A stretch of DNA of 64,000 nucleotides from a marine actinobacterium MedAcidi-G1 (GTDB lineage: Bacteria; Actinomycetota; Acidimicrobiia; Acidimicrobiales; MedAcidi-G1), in assembly GCA_000817085.1 (NCBI GenBank), contig JUEM01000008.1:1-64000 (forward strand). Reading direction: 5' to 3'. The notes beneath the pieces are model-generated. The model did not search any database. It worked only from the letters and a program-made list of their open reading frames with translations, and was not told the origin of the DNA. Made by a program: the position numbers and the translations under genes. The number at the start of each line of letters is the position of its first letter. The stretch's first letter is position 1. Below are positions 26,668-34,354 of the stretch, piece by piece.

Positions 26668-27978
26668 CTATTTTTCGCCAACTGGCTTATAGACACTTTT
26701 AGCGACTTCATCGTCGCTATACCGAGCAAGTTCGAACCGGCCAACAACGAAGTGATGCACTTCATCAGGTCCATCAGCTAGGCGTAAAGTTCTTTGACCT
26801 GTATACATTCCAGCTAAAGGTGTCCACTGAGAAATACCAGTTGCACCATGAACTTGAATTGCTTCATCAATAATATTGCAGACTTTTTCCGGAACCATCG
26901 CTTTTACGGCACTTACCCAAACTCGTGCTTCAGCGTTGCCCATAGTGTCCATAGCTTTAGCGGCTCTTAAAACCATCAGTCTGCACGCCTCTATCTCAAT
27001 CCTAGCACGCGCGATCAACTCGACATTTTTACCCAATTGAGCAATTTTCTTACCAAATGCTTCTCTCGACAGACCTCTCGTCGCCATCAATTCTAAAGCT
27101 TTCTCTGCAGCACCGATAGATCTCATGCAATGATGTATTCGACCAGGCCCCAGTCTCAGTTGGGAAATTTCAAAGCCACGTCCTTCTCCAAGCAGCATAT
27201 TTTCTTTAGGCACCCTTACATTGTCAAGATGGATGTGCATGTGACCATGTGGCGCATCATCTTGACCAAAAACATGCATTGGACCAAGTATGTTTACTCC
27301 TGGCGTATCCATCGGAACTAGAATTTGCGATTGTCTTCGATGTGGAGGCCCGTCCGGACTTGTTTGGACCATGCAAATCATTATTTTACAACGAGGATCA
27401 CCCGCGCCAGAAATGTAGTACTTCTCACCATTTATTAACCACTCATCGCCATCGAGGATCGCTTGCGTAGCGATATTTTTAGCATCTGAAGAAGCGAGAC
27501 CAGGTTCAGTCATTCCAAAACATGACCTAATTTCACCGTTCAATAACGGCTTAAGCCACATTTCCTTTTGTTCAGGCGTACCTACGCGCTCCAAAACTTC
27601 CATATTTCCTGTATCAGGGGCACTGCAATTAAGCGATTCAGAAGCTAAAGGATTTCTGCCTAGTTCAGCTGCTATGTATGCATAATCTAAATTTGAAAGC
27701 CCCTGACCGGTTTCATCATCTGGTAAGAAAAAATTCCATAAGCCACTAGAACGCGCTTTATTTTTAACACTTTCCAAAAGTTGCAGTTGGTCATCTGTAT
27801 ATGACCAACGGTCTTCACGATCTTCCCCAAGCTCATAAAATTCTGCAGTTATTGGTTCAACTTCGTCTGTGATGAATTTTTTAACCGCGTCAAAAAGAGG
27901 ACGTGCGGCTTCAGACATTGAAAGATTTAATGAATCGTCACTTGGGTCATCTACGTGCATTCCGGGGGCAATTGCCAT
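26668..27978 (-). CDS. Acyl-CoA dehydrogenase family protein
   Basis: A 436-residue FAD-dependent acyl-CoA dehydrogenase. It shows CFGMTEPGLASSDAKNIAT, WLINGEKYYISGAGDP (FAD and substrate loops), QLRLGPGRIHHCMRSIGAAEKAL and, near the C-terminus, VHGATGISQ and LADGPDEVHH, a pattern close to the ACAD10/11-type group. It makes the 2,3-enoyl thioester from a fatty acyl-CoA. The substrate cannot be read. First gene of an operon with the alkylsulfatase, suggesting use of alkyl chains released from sulfate esters (inference). An AAGGAA site precedes the ATG. Confidence 0.88.
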   Translation of the reverse strand: MAIAPGMHVDDPSDDSLNLSMSEAARPLFDAVKKFITDEVEPITAEFYELGEDREDRWSYTDDQLQLLESVKNKARSSGLWNFFLPDDETGQGLSNLDYAYIAAELGRNPLASESLNCSAPDTGNMEVLERVGTPEQKEMWLKPLLNGEIRSCFGMTEPGLASSDAKNIATQAILDGDEWLINGEKYYISGAGDPRCKIMICMVQTSPDGPPHRRQSQILVPMDTPGVNILGPMHVFGQDDAPHGHMHIHLDNVRVPKENMLLGEGRGFEISQLRLGPGRIHHCMRSIGAAEKALELMATRGLSREAFGKKIAQLGKNVELIARARIEIEACRLMVLRAAKAMDTMGNAEARVWVSAVKAMVPEKVCNIIDEAIQVHGATGISQWTPLAGMYTGQRTLRLADGPDEVHHFVVGRFELARYSDDEVAKSVYKPVGEK

Positions 27979-28012
27979 TTTCTTCTCTTTTCTTAAGGAA
28001 ATGTTTTAAGAG

Positions 28013-28041
28013 TTGTGCAATGTCTACCAGAAGTTGCACAA
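28013..28041. repeat. Inverted repeat TTGTGCAA / TTGCACAA, candidate operator
   Basis: Two perfect 8-base arms, TTGTGCAA at 28013-28020 and TTGCACAA at 28034-28041, are separated by 13 bases, so the half-sites are 21 bases apart, two helical turns. They lie just upstream of the acyl-CoA dehydrogenase start and ahead of the vapB leader. A dimeric regulator site is a reasonable inference. Confidence 0.4.
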
Positions 28042-28083
28042 TTTTGCGATTTTAAAGTTAAGTAAAATGAATCAATATTATAA

Positions 28084-28124
28084 ATATATAAGTGTAACAC
28101 ATAATCAGTGTTACACTTATATAT
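28084..28124. promoter_or_regulatory. Perfect 17-base inverted repeat over the vapB start codon (autoregulatory operator)
   Basis: Left arm ATATATAAGTGTAACAC (28084-28100), a 7-base spacer ATAATCA and the exact reverse complement at 28108-28124. The right arm covers the first two bases of the vapB ATG at 28123. VapB-type ribbon-helix-helix antitoxins repress their own operons by binding such palindromes, so this is most probably the VapBC operator. The sequence could also fold as an RNA hairpin masking the start. Confidence 0.75.
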
Positions 28125-28320
28125 GGCTAATTTGACTTTAGCAATCGACGAAGACTTACTCCGCAGGGCTAGAGTGCGCGCTGCAGAACAAGGTACGTCA
28201 GTTAACGCAGTTGTAAGGCAATTGATTGAGGGTTACTCTTCTTCAGATCTTGCGATAAATGCTCGTAAAAGACTCGTCGCACTTTCTATATCATCTGCCG
28301 CTTCTTCATCAACTACATAG
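28123..28320 (+). CDS. vapB: VapB-type ribbon-helix-helix antitoxin
   Basis: A 65-residue protein from the ATG at 28123. A GTG at 28108 would also be in frame but lies inside the palindromic operator. The N-terminal strand-helix-helix reads NLTLAIDEDLLRRARVRA then GTSVNAVVRQLIEGY, the classic ribbon-helix-helix DNA-binding fold. The Ser/Ala-rich C-terminus would wrap the toxin. It has no ribosome-binding site apart from the operator, consistent with a leaderless or tightly controlled message. It is two bases upstream of a PIN-domain gene. Type II antitoxin, confident from fold plus context. Confidence 0.85.
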   Translation: MANLTLAIDEDLLRRARVRAAEQGTSVNAVVRQLIEGYSSSDLAINARKRLVALSISSAASSSTT

Positions 28321-28322
28321 AA

Positions 28323-28778
28323 GTGAAGATCGTGCTTAACAGGATTTTTATTGACGCTTCAGTTCTAGTAAAGCTTTTTGACGACAGCGCGCCATTTGAA
28401 CAAGCTGCAGCTAGGAACTTAATTGGTGATGTAGATAATGCGACCTTGGTAACTTCAGCTTTATCAATAGCCGATTTTTATGAAGAAGTTACTACTCGTT
28501 TTAATCGAAGTCTTGAAACGGTAACGGCTAAGCAAGCTTTAAATGATTTAACCGAATTGACAGTTGTACAACTCGATTCAGATTTAGTTTTGGCAGCTAC
28601 AGAAACGCAAACAAGTTTGAATATTCAAATGCGTGAAGCTATAACAATTGAAGCAGCGCTAACCTCTGGATGCGATTTGATAGTTACTGAAGCTTTTGAT
28701 CAAAAGCAGACAATTAAAGGAATACAGATTGAAAGTCTTAAAGAGCTGATGAATGCTAAGGAGAATGGGAATGATTGA
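28323..28778 (+). CDS. vapC: PIN-domain toxin (VapC-like ribonuclease)
   Basis: A 151-residue PIN protein starting with GTG at 28323. The acidic metal site is readable: D11 in FIDASVLV, E54/E55 in SIADFYEE and the distal SGCDLIVTEAFD. In the last element the usual aspartate after VT is a glutamate, and the third-helix DA is EA (REAITIEAAL), conservative swaps that probably keep Mg2+ binding. VapC toxins cleave tRNA or rRNA until neutralised by VapB. Its stop codon overlaps the start of an alpha/beta hydrolase gene by 8 bases. Confidence 0.85.
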   Translation: MKIVLNRIFIDASVLVKLFDDSAPFEQAAARNLIGDVDNATLVTSALSIADFYEEVTTRFNRSLETVTAKQALNDLTELTVVQLDSDLVLAATETQTSLNIQMREAITIEAALTSGCDLIVTEAFDQKQTIKGIQIESLKELMNAKENGND

Positions 28779-29760
28779 GATTAAAGGTTTGAAACAGTAT
28801 GAGATTGACGTTCGTGGAGTAGATATCCATGTTGCTGAAGCAGGAGAAGGCCCTATGGTTCTTTTCGTTCACGGGTTTCCCGAATCATGGTATTCATGGA
28901 GGCATCAGATAGCTGCTGTTTCTGCTGCTGGTTATCGAGCGGTGGCGATGGATGTTCGAGGTTATGGAACTTCTTATGCTCCGAAAGCAATCGATGAATA
29001 TCGACTCGTTCATCTTGCGGGTGATTGTGTGGGAGTGGTCCAAGCTTTAGGCGAAGATAGTTCTGTAATCGTAGGACATGATTGGGGTTCGCCTATAGCC
29101 TCAGCTGCTGCATCTTTTAGGCCTGATATTTTTAAAGGTATTGCGCTACTTTCTGTTCCATATACACCGCGAGGAGACGGCAAACCATCTGATTTTTTCA
29201 GATCTTTAGGAGGAGAGGAAGAGTTCTATATCGAGTATTTTCAAGAACCAGGAAGGGCAGAAGCAGAGATTTCTCAGAATCCATCTAAATGGCTTGAGGG
29301 TTTTTATTTCACTGCTTCTGGGGATGCCCCGGCGATTATAGGCGATGAGGGTTCGATGGGTTTTGTTTCACCTGGAGGAGAGCTTCAAGATCGTTTCAAA
29401 TTTCCAAAAGATTCTCTTCCATGGCTAACTCCGGATGATTTAGATTTTTATACCAAACAATTTGAAAGGTCAGGTTTTACAGGTCCTCTTAATCGGTACA
29501 GGTGTGTTGACTTCGATTGGAGTGATCTCAGAATGTATCACGAGGCACCTCTGACACAACCTTCACTGTTTATTGGAGGGGAAAAAGATGGACCAACAAT
29601 TTGGGGAGCAGGAAGCATTTCAAGGTTTTCATCTACTCTTCCAAATTTAATTAATTCTGTTATTTTGCCAAGTGTAGGTCATTGGATTCAACAAGAGGAT
29701 CCTGATTCAACCAACTCACTTTTATTAGATTTTTTTCATTCTTTCAATTTTGGACAATAG
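28771..29760 (+). CDS. Alpha/beta hydrolase, epoxide hydrolase type
   Basis: The start is the ATG at 28771, seven bases after AAGGAGA, giving 329 residues and an 8-base overlap with vapC. It has the oxyanion motif HGFPESWYSWRHQ, the nucleophile D104 in VGHDWGSP and the catalytic histidine in VGHWIQQEDP. An aspartate nucleophile marks soluble epoxide hydrolases (or haloalkane dehalogenases) rather than serine esterases. It hydrolyses an epoxide to a diol; the substrate is unknown. Translation is apparently coupled to the toxin gene, which is unusual for a metabolic enzyme. Confidence 0.85.
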   Translation: MIEIKGLKQYEIDVRGVDIHVAEAGEGPMVLFVHGFPESWYSWRHQIAAVSAAGYRAVAMDVRGYGTSYAPKAIDEYRLVHLAGDCVGVVQALGEDSSVIVGHDWGSPIASAAASFRPDIFKGIALLSVPYTPRGDGKPSDFFRSLGGEEEFYIEYFQEPGRAEAEISQNPSKWLEGFYFTASGDAPAIIGDEGSMGFVSPGGELQDRFKFPKDSLPWLTPDDLDFYTKQFERSGFTGPLNRYRCVDFDWSDLRMYHEAPLTQPSLFIGGEKDGPTIWGAGSISRFSSTLPNLINSVILPSVGHWIQQEDPDSTNSLLLDFFHSFNFGQ

Positions 29761-29783
29761 AGAGAGAAGTCTAGGGTTTTCTT

Positions 29784-31877
29784 ATGAAGGCAGATAATAG
29801 GGGTAAGTTAACTAGATCGCTTGCTCTGCGGCACGTTTTTGCTCTATCGACGGGAGCGATGCTTTCATCAGGTTTGTTTCTTTTACCAGGTCTAGCAGCG
29901 TCTAAAGCTGGGCCATCAGCAATTTTGGCTTATTTAATAGCTGGTTTTTTAGCTATTCCTGCCATGTTGAGTGTTGCAGAGTTGTCTTCTGCACTACCAA
30001 AAGCGGGGGGTGCATATTATTTCTTAGAAAGAGCATTGGGCCCTTCGATAGGAACTATTGCAGGGATTGGAACTTGGCTTTCTTTAGTACTGAAAGATGC
30101 ATTTGCTTTAGTAGGTATGAGCGCTTATTTGGTTTTAATCCTTGATGTTAACGGGAAAGTTATGGCTCTGGTTTTAATAGCTTTTTTCACTTTTGTAAAT
30201 GTTGTCGGTTCGAAAGTTAGCGGTTCAATCCAATTATTTTTAGTCGTTTTTGTGCTGACGATTATGGCTTGGTTTCTCACAGAGGGTCTTTTTGAAACCC
30301 AAAAACAAGGTATAGACAAATCTAATCTTGATCCATTTTTTGCAGAGGGGTTTTCGGGACTTATCTCAGTCATAGGTCTAGTTTTTGTTTCATATGGTGG
30401 TTTGACAAAAGTCGCAAGTGCGGCGGAAGAAGTAGATGACCCTTCTTTAAAGATTCCACTAGGGATGTCATTGTCTTTGTTAGTAGGAACCGTTCTGTAC
30501 ACGCTTGGTGCCCTAGTAGCAGTGGCACTTTTGCCCTCAGATATTTTGCATGAAGATTTAGCACCAATACATTCTGCTGCCGAAACTATTCTTCCATCTG
30601 CAGGAGTCGCACTTGTTGTTTTAGCGGCGTTGGCGGCGTTTGCCTCAGCTGTAAATGCTGGAATTCTGGCCGCTGCCAGGTACCCCATGGCGATGGCACG
30701 CGACGGACTTTTTCCTGAAGTAGCAGGAAGGTTAAGCCGCTATGGAACTCCTGCATTTGGTGTAGTTGTTACTGGAATTGCAATAGCTCTGGTGGTTTTG
30801 CTTCTAGATGCTGAATCAATTGCAAAACTTGCTAGCGCTTTTGTTTTGTTAACACTTGGCTTATTAAACATTGCTGTTCTGGTATTAAGAGCTTCTCATA
30901 TTCAATCGTATGCACCTGCTTTTAAGGCACCCTTGTATCCGCTAACACAATTCATTGGAATAATCATTTCTGTATTTTTAATTTTCCAACTTGGTGCAAC
31001 CGCCATACTATTTGTGGGTTTTGTTTTTGCTGCAGGGTGGACATGGCATCGTCTTTATGCGAGTGGAAAAAGTAAAAGAGCAGGTGCAATTAGACAAGTT
31101 TTTGAAAGATGGGGTGCAGAAGCTGATCCAAAATTAGATCGAGAAATGAGCGCTGCGATGGCAGGTCATGGCTTGAGAACTGGTGATGATTATCCTGGGT
31201 TGATTGCACGGGCAGGAGTTCTAAGTGTGCCACAAGGAACGACTATCACAGAAGCAGCAGATAGAGCGGCGACGGTTCTTTCTGATCTAATCGGCTTAAC
31301 AGGAGAGCGTGTAACAGAGCAGTTCTTAGAAACCGGTTCCTTATGGATCCAACCGTCTAAGCAACACCCGACCGCAACTCCGGTCGCTTTATTTGAAGAT
31401 ATTGAGGAAGATCAACTTGTAATAGTTAGGGCGTCAGAAGGTATTCGTATCCCTGCCTCTTGGGGAGGTTCTGGTGAATGGGTCAACGCGTTATTTTTTC
31501 TTGCCGGGACAACAGACAACCCAGGGCGTTCGTTAAGAGTTGCCGGAGAGCTCGCCGGTCATCTACATACGGGTGCAAAACTTATAGGGATAGCTCAAAC
31601 AGAAGCAGAAGTTAAATCTGCCTTACTTCCTGAGATGACATTCCGTCAATACGCTCTTCTTCCAGAAGGAAAAGACTCAGCACTTATAGGTTCAAAAGTT
31701 GGTGCACTAAATTTACCCGATGAAGTTGAAGTTGTTTCTGTGCACAGAGAAGGGATTCTGATCGAACTTAATGAAGAACTCTGTTTAGAAGCTGATGATC
31801 AGGTAACTGTATTGGGCCCTTCGGAAACTATGCCGTCTTTAGGTGAACCTTTACCTATTCAAGAGAGTCTTGAATAA
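29784..31877 (+). CDS. APC-superfamily permease with C-terminal EIIA-like and RCK_C-like domains
   Basis: A 697-residue protein. Residues about 1-430 are an amino-acid/polyamine permease of about 12 membrane segments: ALSTGAMLSSGLFLLPG, the helix-1 unwound loop, and AELSSALPKAGGAYYF. A cytosolic tail follows. Residues about 470-610 resemble a PTS EIIA type-2 fold (VALFEDIEEDQLVIVRASEG ... ALFFLAGTTDNPGRSL), but where the phosphorylatable histidine would follow IP there is ASWGG. The last 65 residues (GALNLPDEVEVVSVHREG ... DQVTVLGPSE) match a TrkA_C/RCK_C module. Probably a cation-coupled amino acid or amine transporter gated by a small ligand (inference). Confidence 0.8.
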   Translation: MKADNRGKLTRSLALRHVFALSTGAMLSSGLFLLPGLAASKAGPSAILAYLIAGFLAIPAMLSVAELSSALPKAGGAYYFLERALGPSIGTIAGIGTWLSLVLKDAFALVGMSAYLVLILDVNGKVMALVLIAFFTFVNVVGSKVSGSIQLFLVVFVLTIMAWFLTEGLFETQKQGIDKSNLDPFFAEGFSGLISVIGLVFVSYGGLTKVASAAEEVDDPSLKIPLGMSLSLLVGTVLYTLGALVAVALLPSDILHEDLAPIHSAAETILPSAGVALVVLAALAAFASAVNAGILAAARYPMAMARDGLFPEVAGRLSRYGTPAFGVVVTGIAIALVVLLLDAESIAKLASAFVLLTLGLLNIAVLVLRASHIQSYAPAFKAPLYPLTQFIGIIISVFLIFQLGATAILFVGFVFAAGWTWHRLYASGKSKRAGAIRQVFERWGAEADPKLDREMSAAMAGHGLRTGDDYPGLIARAGVLSVPQGTTITEAADRAATVLSDLIGLTGERVTEQFLETGSLWIQPSKQHPTATPVALFEDIEEDQLVIVRASEGIRIPASWGGSGEWVNALFFLAGTTDNPGRSLRVAGELAGHLHTGAKLIGIAQTEAEVKSALLPEMTFRQYALLPEGKDSALIGSKVGALNLPDEVEVVSVHREGILIELNEELCLEADDQVTVLGPSETMPSLGEPLPIQESLE

Positions 31878-31898
31878 CGTTGAAGAAAAGTATTTTCT

Positions 31899-33125
31899 AT
31901 GTTTTCAGTTGATGTACGTTCCCGTTTAGACAGTGATGTTGATCAAATTGATCCAGATGCATGGATTGATGATCAATTACCATTATTGCTAGAACAAAAT
32001 TCTTTGATTGCGTCTGAAGGGACTCAAATTCTAGGTTGCCGACCATTAGGCATCAGGGTTTCAAAAAAATCATTTACTCTTATTCCTTTGGAGAGAGAGA
32101 TTAAATTAGAGCCAGGTGTATCTAATGCCTCTGTAATTGTCGATTTGGACGAGATTTCATTTTCTGATTTAGTGCAAGACATACAGACCCCCCAATCGTT
32201 GGCTACGTCCAAAGTAATTGACTTGCCTTTAAAAGAGCATTTTCGATTTTTAAAGTGGTGGCCTGTTATCAGGGCAATAATTGATGGAAGATCAGTTCAC
32301 AAACCAGGTGAAATTGATTTCTTAAATCAAGATGGAGGATCTCTTGATTTGAACCGGTCTTTTACCCAAGAAGATTCTGACGAAGAAATCTCATGGTTTT
32401 TATCGCAGACAGGTTATTTACACCTTAAAGGGTGGTGGAGCCGAGAGTTAATGGCCGAAATTTCTAACGATATGGATGGAGCTATAGAAAAATATGAGAG
32501 AGGTGATGGTAGATCTTGGTGGGCGAAGACAGAAGACGGAAAAGATCGTTGCGTTCGTCTTCAGTATTTTCAGAGTCAATCAGAATCTGTAAAAAGACTT
32601 CTTAGAGAGGGGCAACACGAGAGAATCGCAGCGATACCTGGGGATGGGCACAGTATTGCTTGGAATGGAAGTAACGATGAAAATGCGATTGAAGCTTTAG
32701 TAAAACCAATCGGAGTGGTAGAGGGAATCTCTGATCTTCCTTGGCATAAAGACTGCAGCCTTGGAAGGCATTCCTATGACTGCTCTTCTATCACGGTTGG
32801 GATTTCAGTTACAGGAGCAGATTCTAGAAGTGGCCAATTGGCAGTGGTAGCAGGTTCGCACAGAGCTAATTTACAACCTAATTTTATTCATCCTTATCTT
32901 GATCTACCTATTGTTAATTTGCCTACTGAAACAGGTGATGTCACAGTTCATTTGTCGTGCACACTTCATATGAGTCATCCTCCTACAGAGACAGAAAGAC
33001 GAGTGATGTATTCAAGTTTTGTTTTACCGCATAAAGGTAAAAAAATTGGTGCGGACCGGATTTCAAAAGTAAGAGAAGAAGCTTATTTGAAAGTAAGTCA
33101 AGCTCCATCTCATAATCAGGATTGA
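31899..33125 (+). CDS. Phytanoyl-CoA dioxygenase (PhyH)-like Fe(II)/2-oxoglutarate oxygenase
   Basis: A 408-residue protein with a PhyH-like catalytic half: GYLHLKGWWSRELMAEI near residue 170, the HxD iron motif in LPWHKDCSLG, the distal histidine in TLHMSHPP and the 2-oxoglutarate-binding arginine in ETERRVMYSSF. The N-terminal ~150 residues are not recognised. PhyH relatives hydroxylate acyl-CoAs, compatible solutes (ectoine) or halogenate products; no substrate can be read. It starts 21 bases after the permease gene, so the transporter and oxygenase may act on the same compound (inference). Confidence 0.75.
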   Translation: MFSVDVRSRLDSDVDQIDPDAWIDDQLPLLLEQNSLIASEGTQILGCRPLGIRVSKKSFTLIPLEREIKLEPGVSNASVIVDLDEISFSDLVQDIQTPQSLATSKVIDLPLKEHFRFLKWWPVIRAIIDGRSVHKPGEIDFLNQDGGSLDLNRSFTQEDSDEEISWFLSQTGYLHLKGWWSRELMAEISNDMDGAIEKYERGDGRSWWAKTEDGKDRCVRLQYFQSQSESVKRLLREGQHERIAAIPGDGHSIAWNGSNDENAIEALVKPIGVVEGISDLPWHKDCSLGRHSYDCSSITVGISVTGADSRSGQLAVVAGSHRANLQPNFIHPYLDLPIVNLPTETGDVTVHLSCTLHMSHPPTETERRVMYSSFVLPHKGKKIGADRISKVREEAYLKVSQAPSHNQD

Positions 33126-33139
33126 ACTTTTTCGTAGTT

Positions 33140-34354
33140 TTATTTCAAAACTTCAGCCATTGTGTCAATTACCTGACCAATTTCTGCATCACTAATCGTT
33201 AATGGGGGGCAAATTGCAAGTGCATTAGCTATGGCTCTTAGTATTACGCCATTTGACAGAATTTCATTTCTTGTTTTTATTGGATCTTGAGTAATTTCAA
33301 CTGCATAAACAGCACCAGTTCCGCGCCAAGATTCAATAAGACCATCTGCTTGTAATGACTCCAAACCAGTTCTAATTTGATTTCCAACATGGCTTGCTCG
33401 ATCGACCAAAGATTCACTTTCAATTAATTCTAAATTTGCAATACCAGCCGCACAAGAAGTTGGATGACCTGAATATGTGTAGCCAGTTCTGAGGATGAAA
33501 TCAGGCTCTTCAAAAATATCGCAAACTTTTCTAGAAACAATTACACCCGATAAGGGCAGGTAGCCGGAAGTAACACCTTTGGCAAAAGTCATTAAGTCTG
33601 GACTGACACCAAAATGTTGAGCTCCGAACCATTTTCCTGTACGACCAAAACCACAAACAACTTCATCGAAAATAAGCAAAGCACCGTTATCATCGCAGAG
33701 CTTTCGGAGGCCTTCTAAATAGCCATCGACAGGTGGATGAACACCGCCCGCTCCTTGAATGGGTTCAACAATCATTGCAGCAATCTGGTTTCCATGATTC
33801 GCAAAAATAGTCGCGGTCGCTTCAAGATCATTATTTGGCACTTCTATGAAATGAGGCACCAAATCCCCCCAGCCTTCTCTATTCGGCGCGATCCCCTGAG
33901 CACTTGTTCCTCCGAAGTTAGTACCGTGATAACCGTTCGTGCGCCGAACGATGATTTGCTTTTCATTTTCTCCACGTAATTGCTGATATAGCCTTGCAAG
34001 CTTGAGAGCAGTATCTACTGCTTCTGATCCAGAACAGCTTAGAAAAACACGTCCCTCAGGGTGAGGTGATCTTTCAGCCACCATTTCAGCTAATTTGGCT
34101 GCCGGTTCATTAGTAAAAGGGTCAAAGATATTGTAAGCCTCGAGAGTTTTCATCTGTTTTGTTACGGCTTCAATTACTTCAGTTCTTCCATGCCCAATCT
34201 GGCAAAGCCAAAGGTTAGCCATGGAGTCTATGTATTTGTTGTCTTGATCGTCCCAAACTAGACAACCTTCCCCACGGACAATATTTATAAAGTCGGATTC
34301 GGTTTTTAAAGGTGGAGCAAATCCGTGAAGTAGGGGGTGTGTTTCTTGTGTCAT
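33140..34354 (-). CDS. Class III PLP-dependent aminotransferase
   Basis: A 404-residue omega-amino acid aminotransferase. The PLP region is complete: SCSGSEAVDTALKLAR, NGYHGTNFGG, the cofactor aspartate in LLIFDEVVCGFGRTG, the Schiff-base lysine in TFAKGVTSGYLPL and the phosphate-binding threonine in GYTYSGHPTS. Family members use beta-alanine, taurine, putrescine or other terminal amines with pyruvate. Substrate not decidable. Its ATG region overlaps the upstream MFS transporter stop by 4 bases, so uptake and deamination of one amine is likely (inference). Confidence 0.88.
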   Translation of the reverse strand: MTQETHPLLHGFAPPLKTESDFINIVRGEGCLVWDDQDNKYIDSMANLWLCQIGHGRTEVIEAVTKQMKTLEAYNIFDPFTNEPAAKLAEMVAERSPHPEGRVFLSCSGSEAVDTALKLARLYQQLRGENEKQIIVRRTNGYHGTNFGGTSAQGIAPNREGWGDLVPHFIEVPNNDLEATATIFANHGNQIAAMIVEPIQGAGGVHPPVDGYLEGLRKLCDDNGALLIFDEVVCGFGRTGKWFGAQHFGVSPDLMTFAKGVTSGYLPLSGVIVSRKVCDIFEEPDFILRTGYTYSGHPTSCAAGIANLELIESESLVDRASHVGNQIRTGLESLQADGLIESWRGTGAVYAVEITQDPIKTRNEILSNGVILRAIANALAICPPLTISDAEIGQVIDTMAEVLK

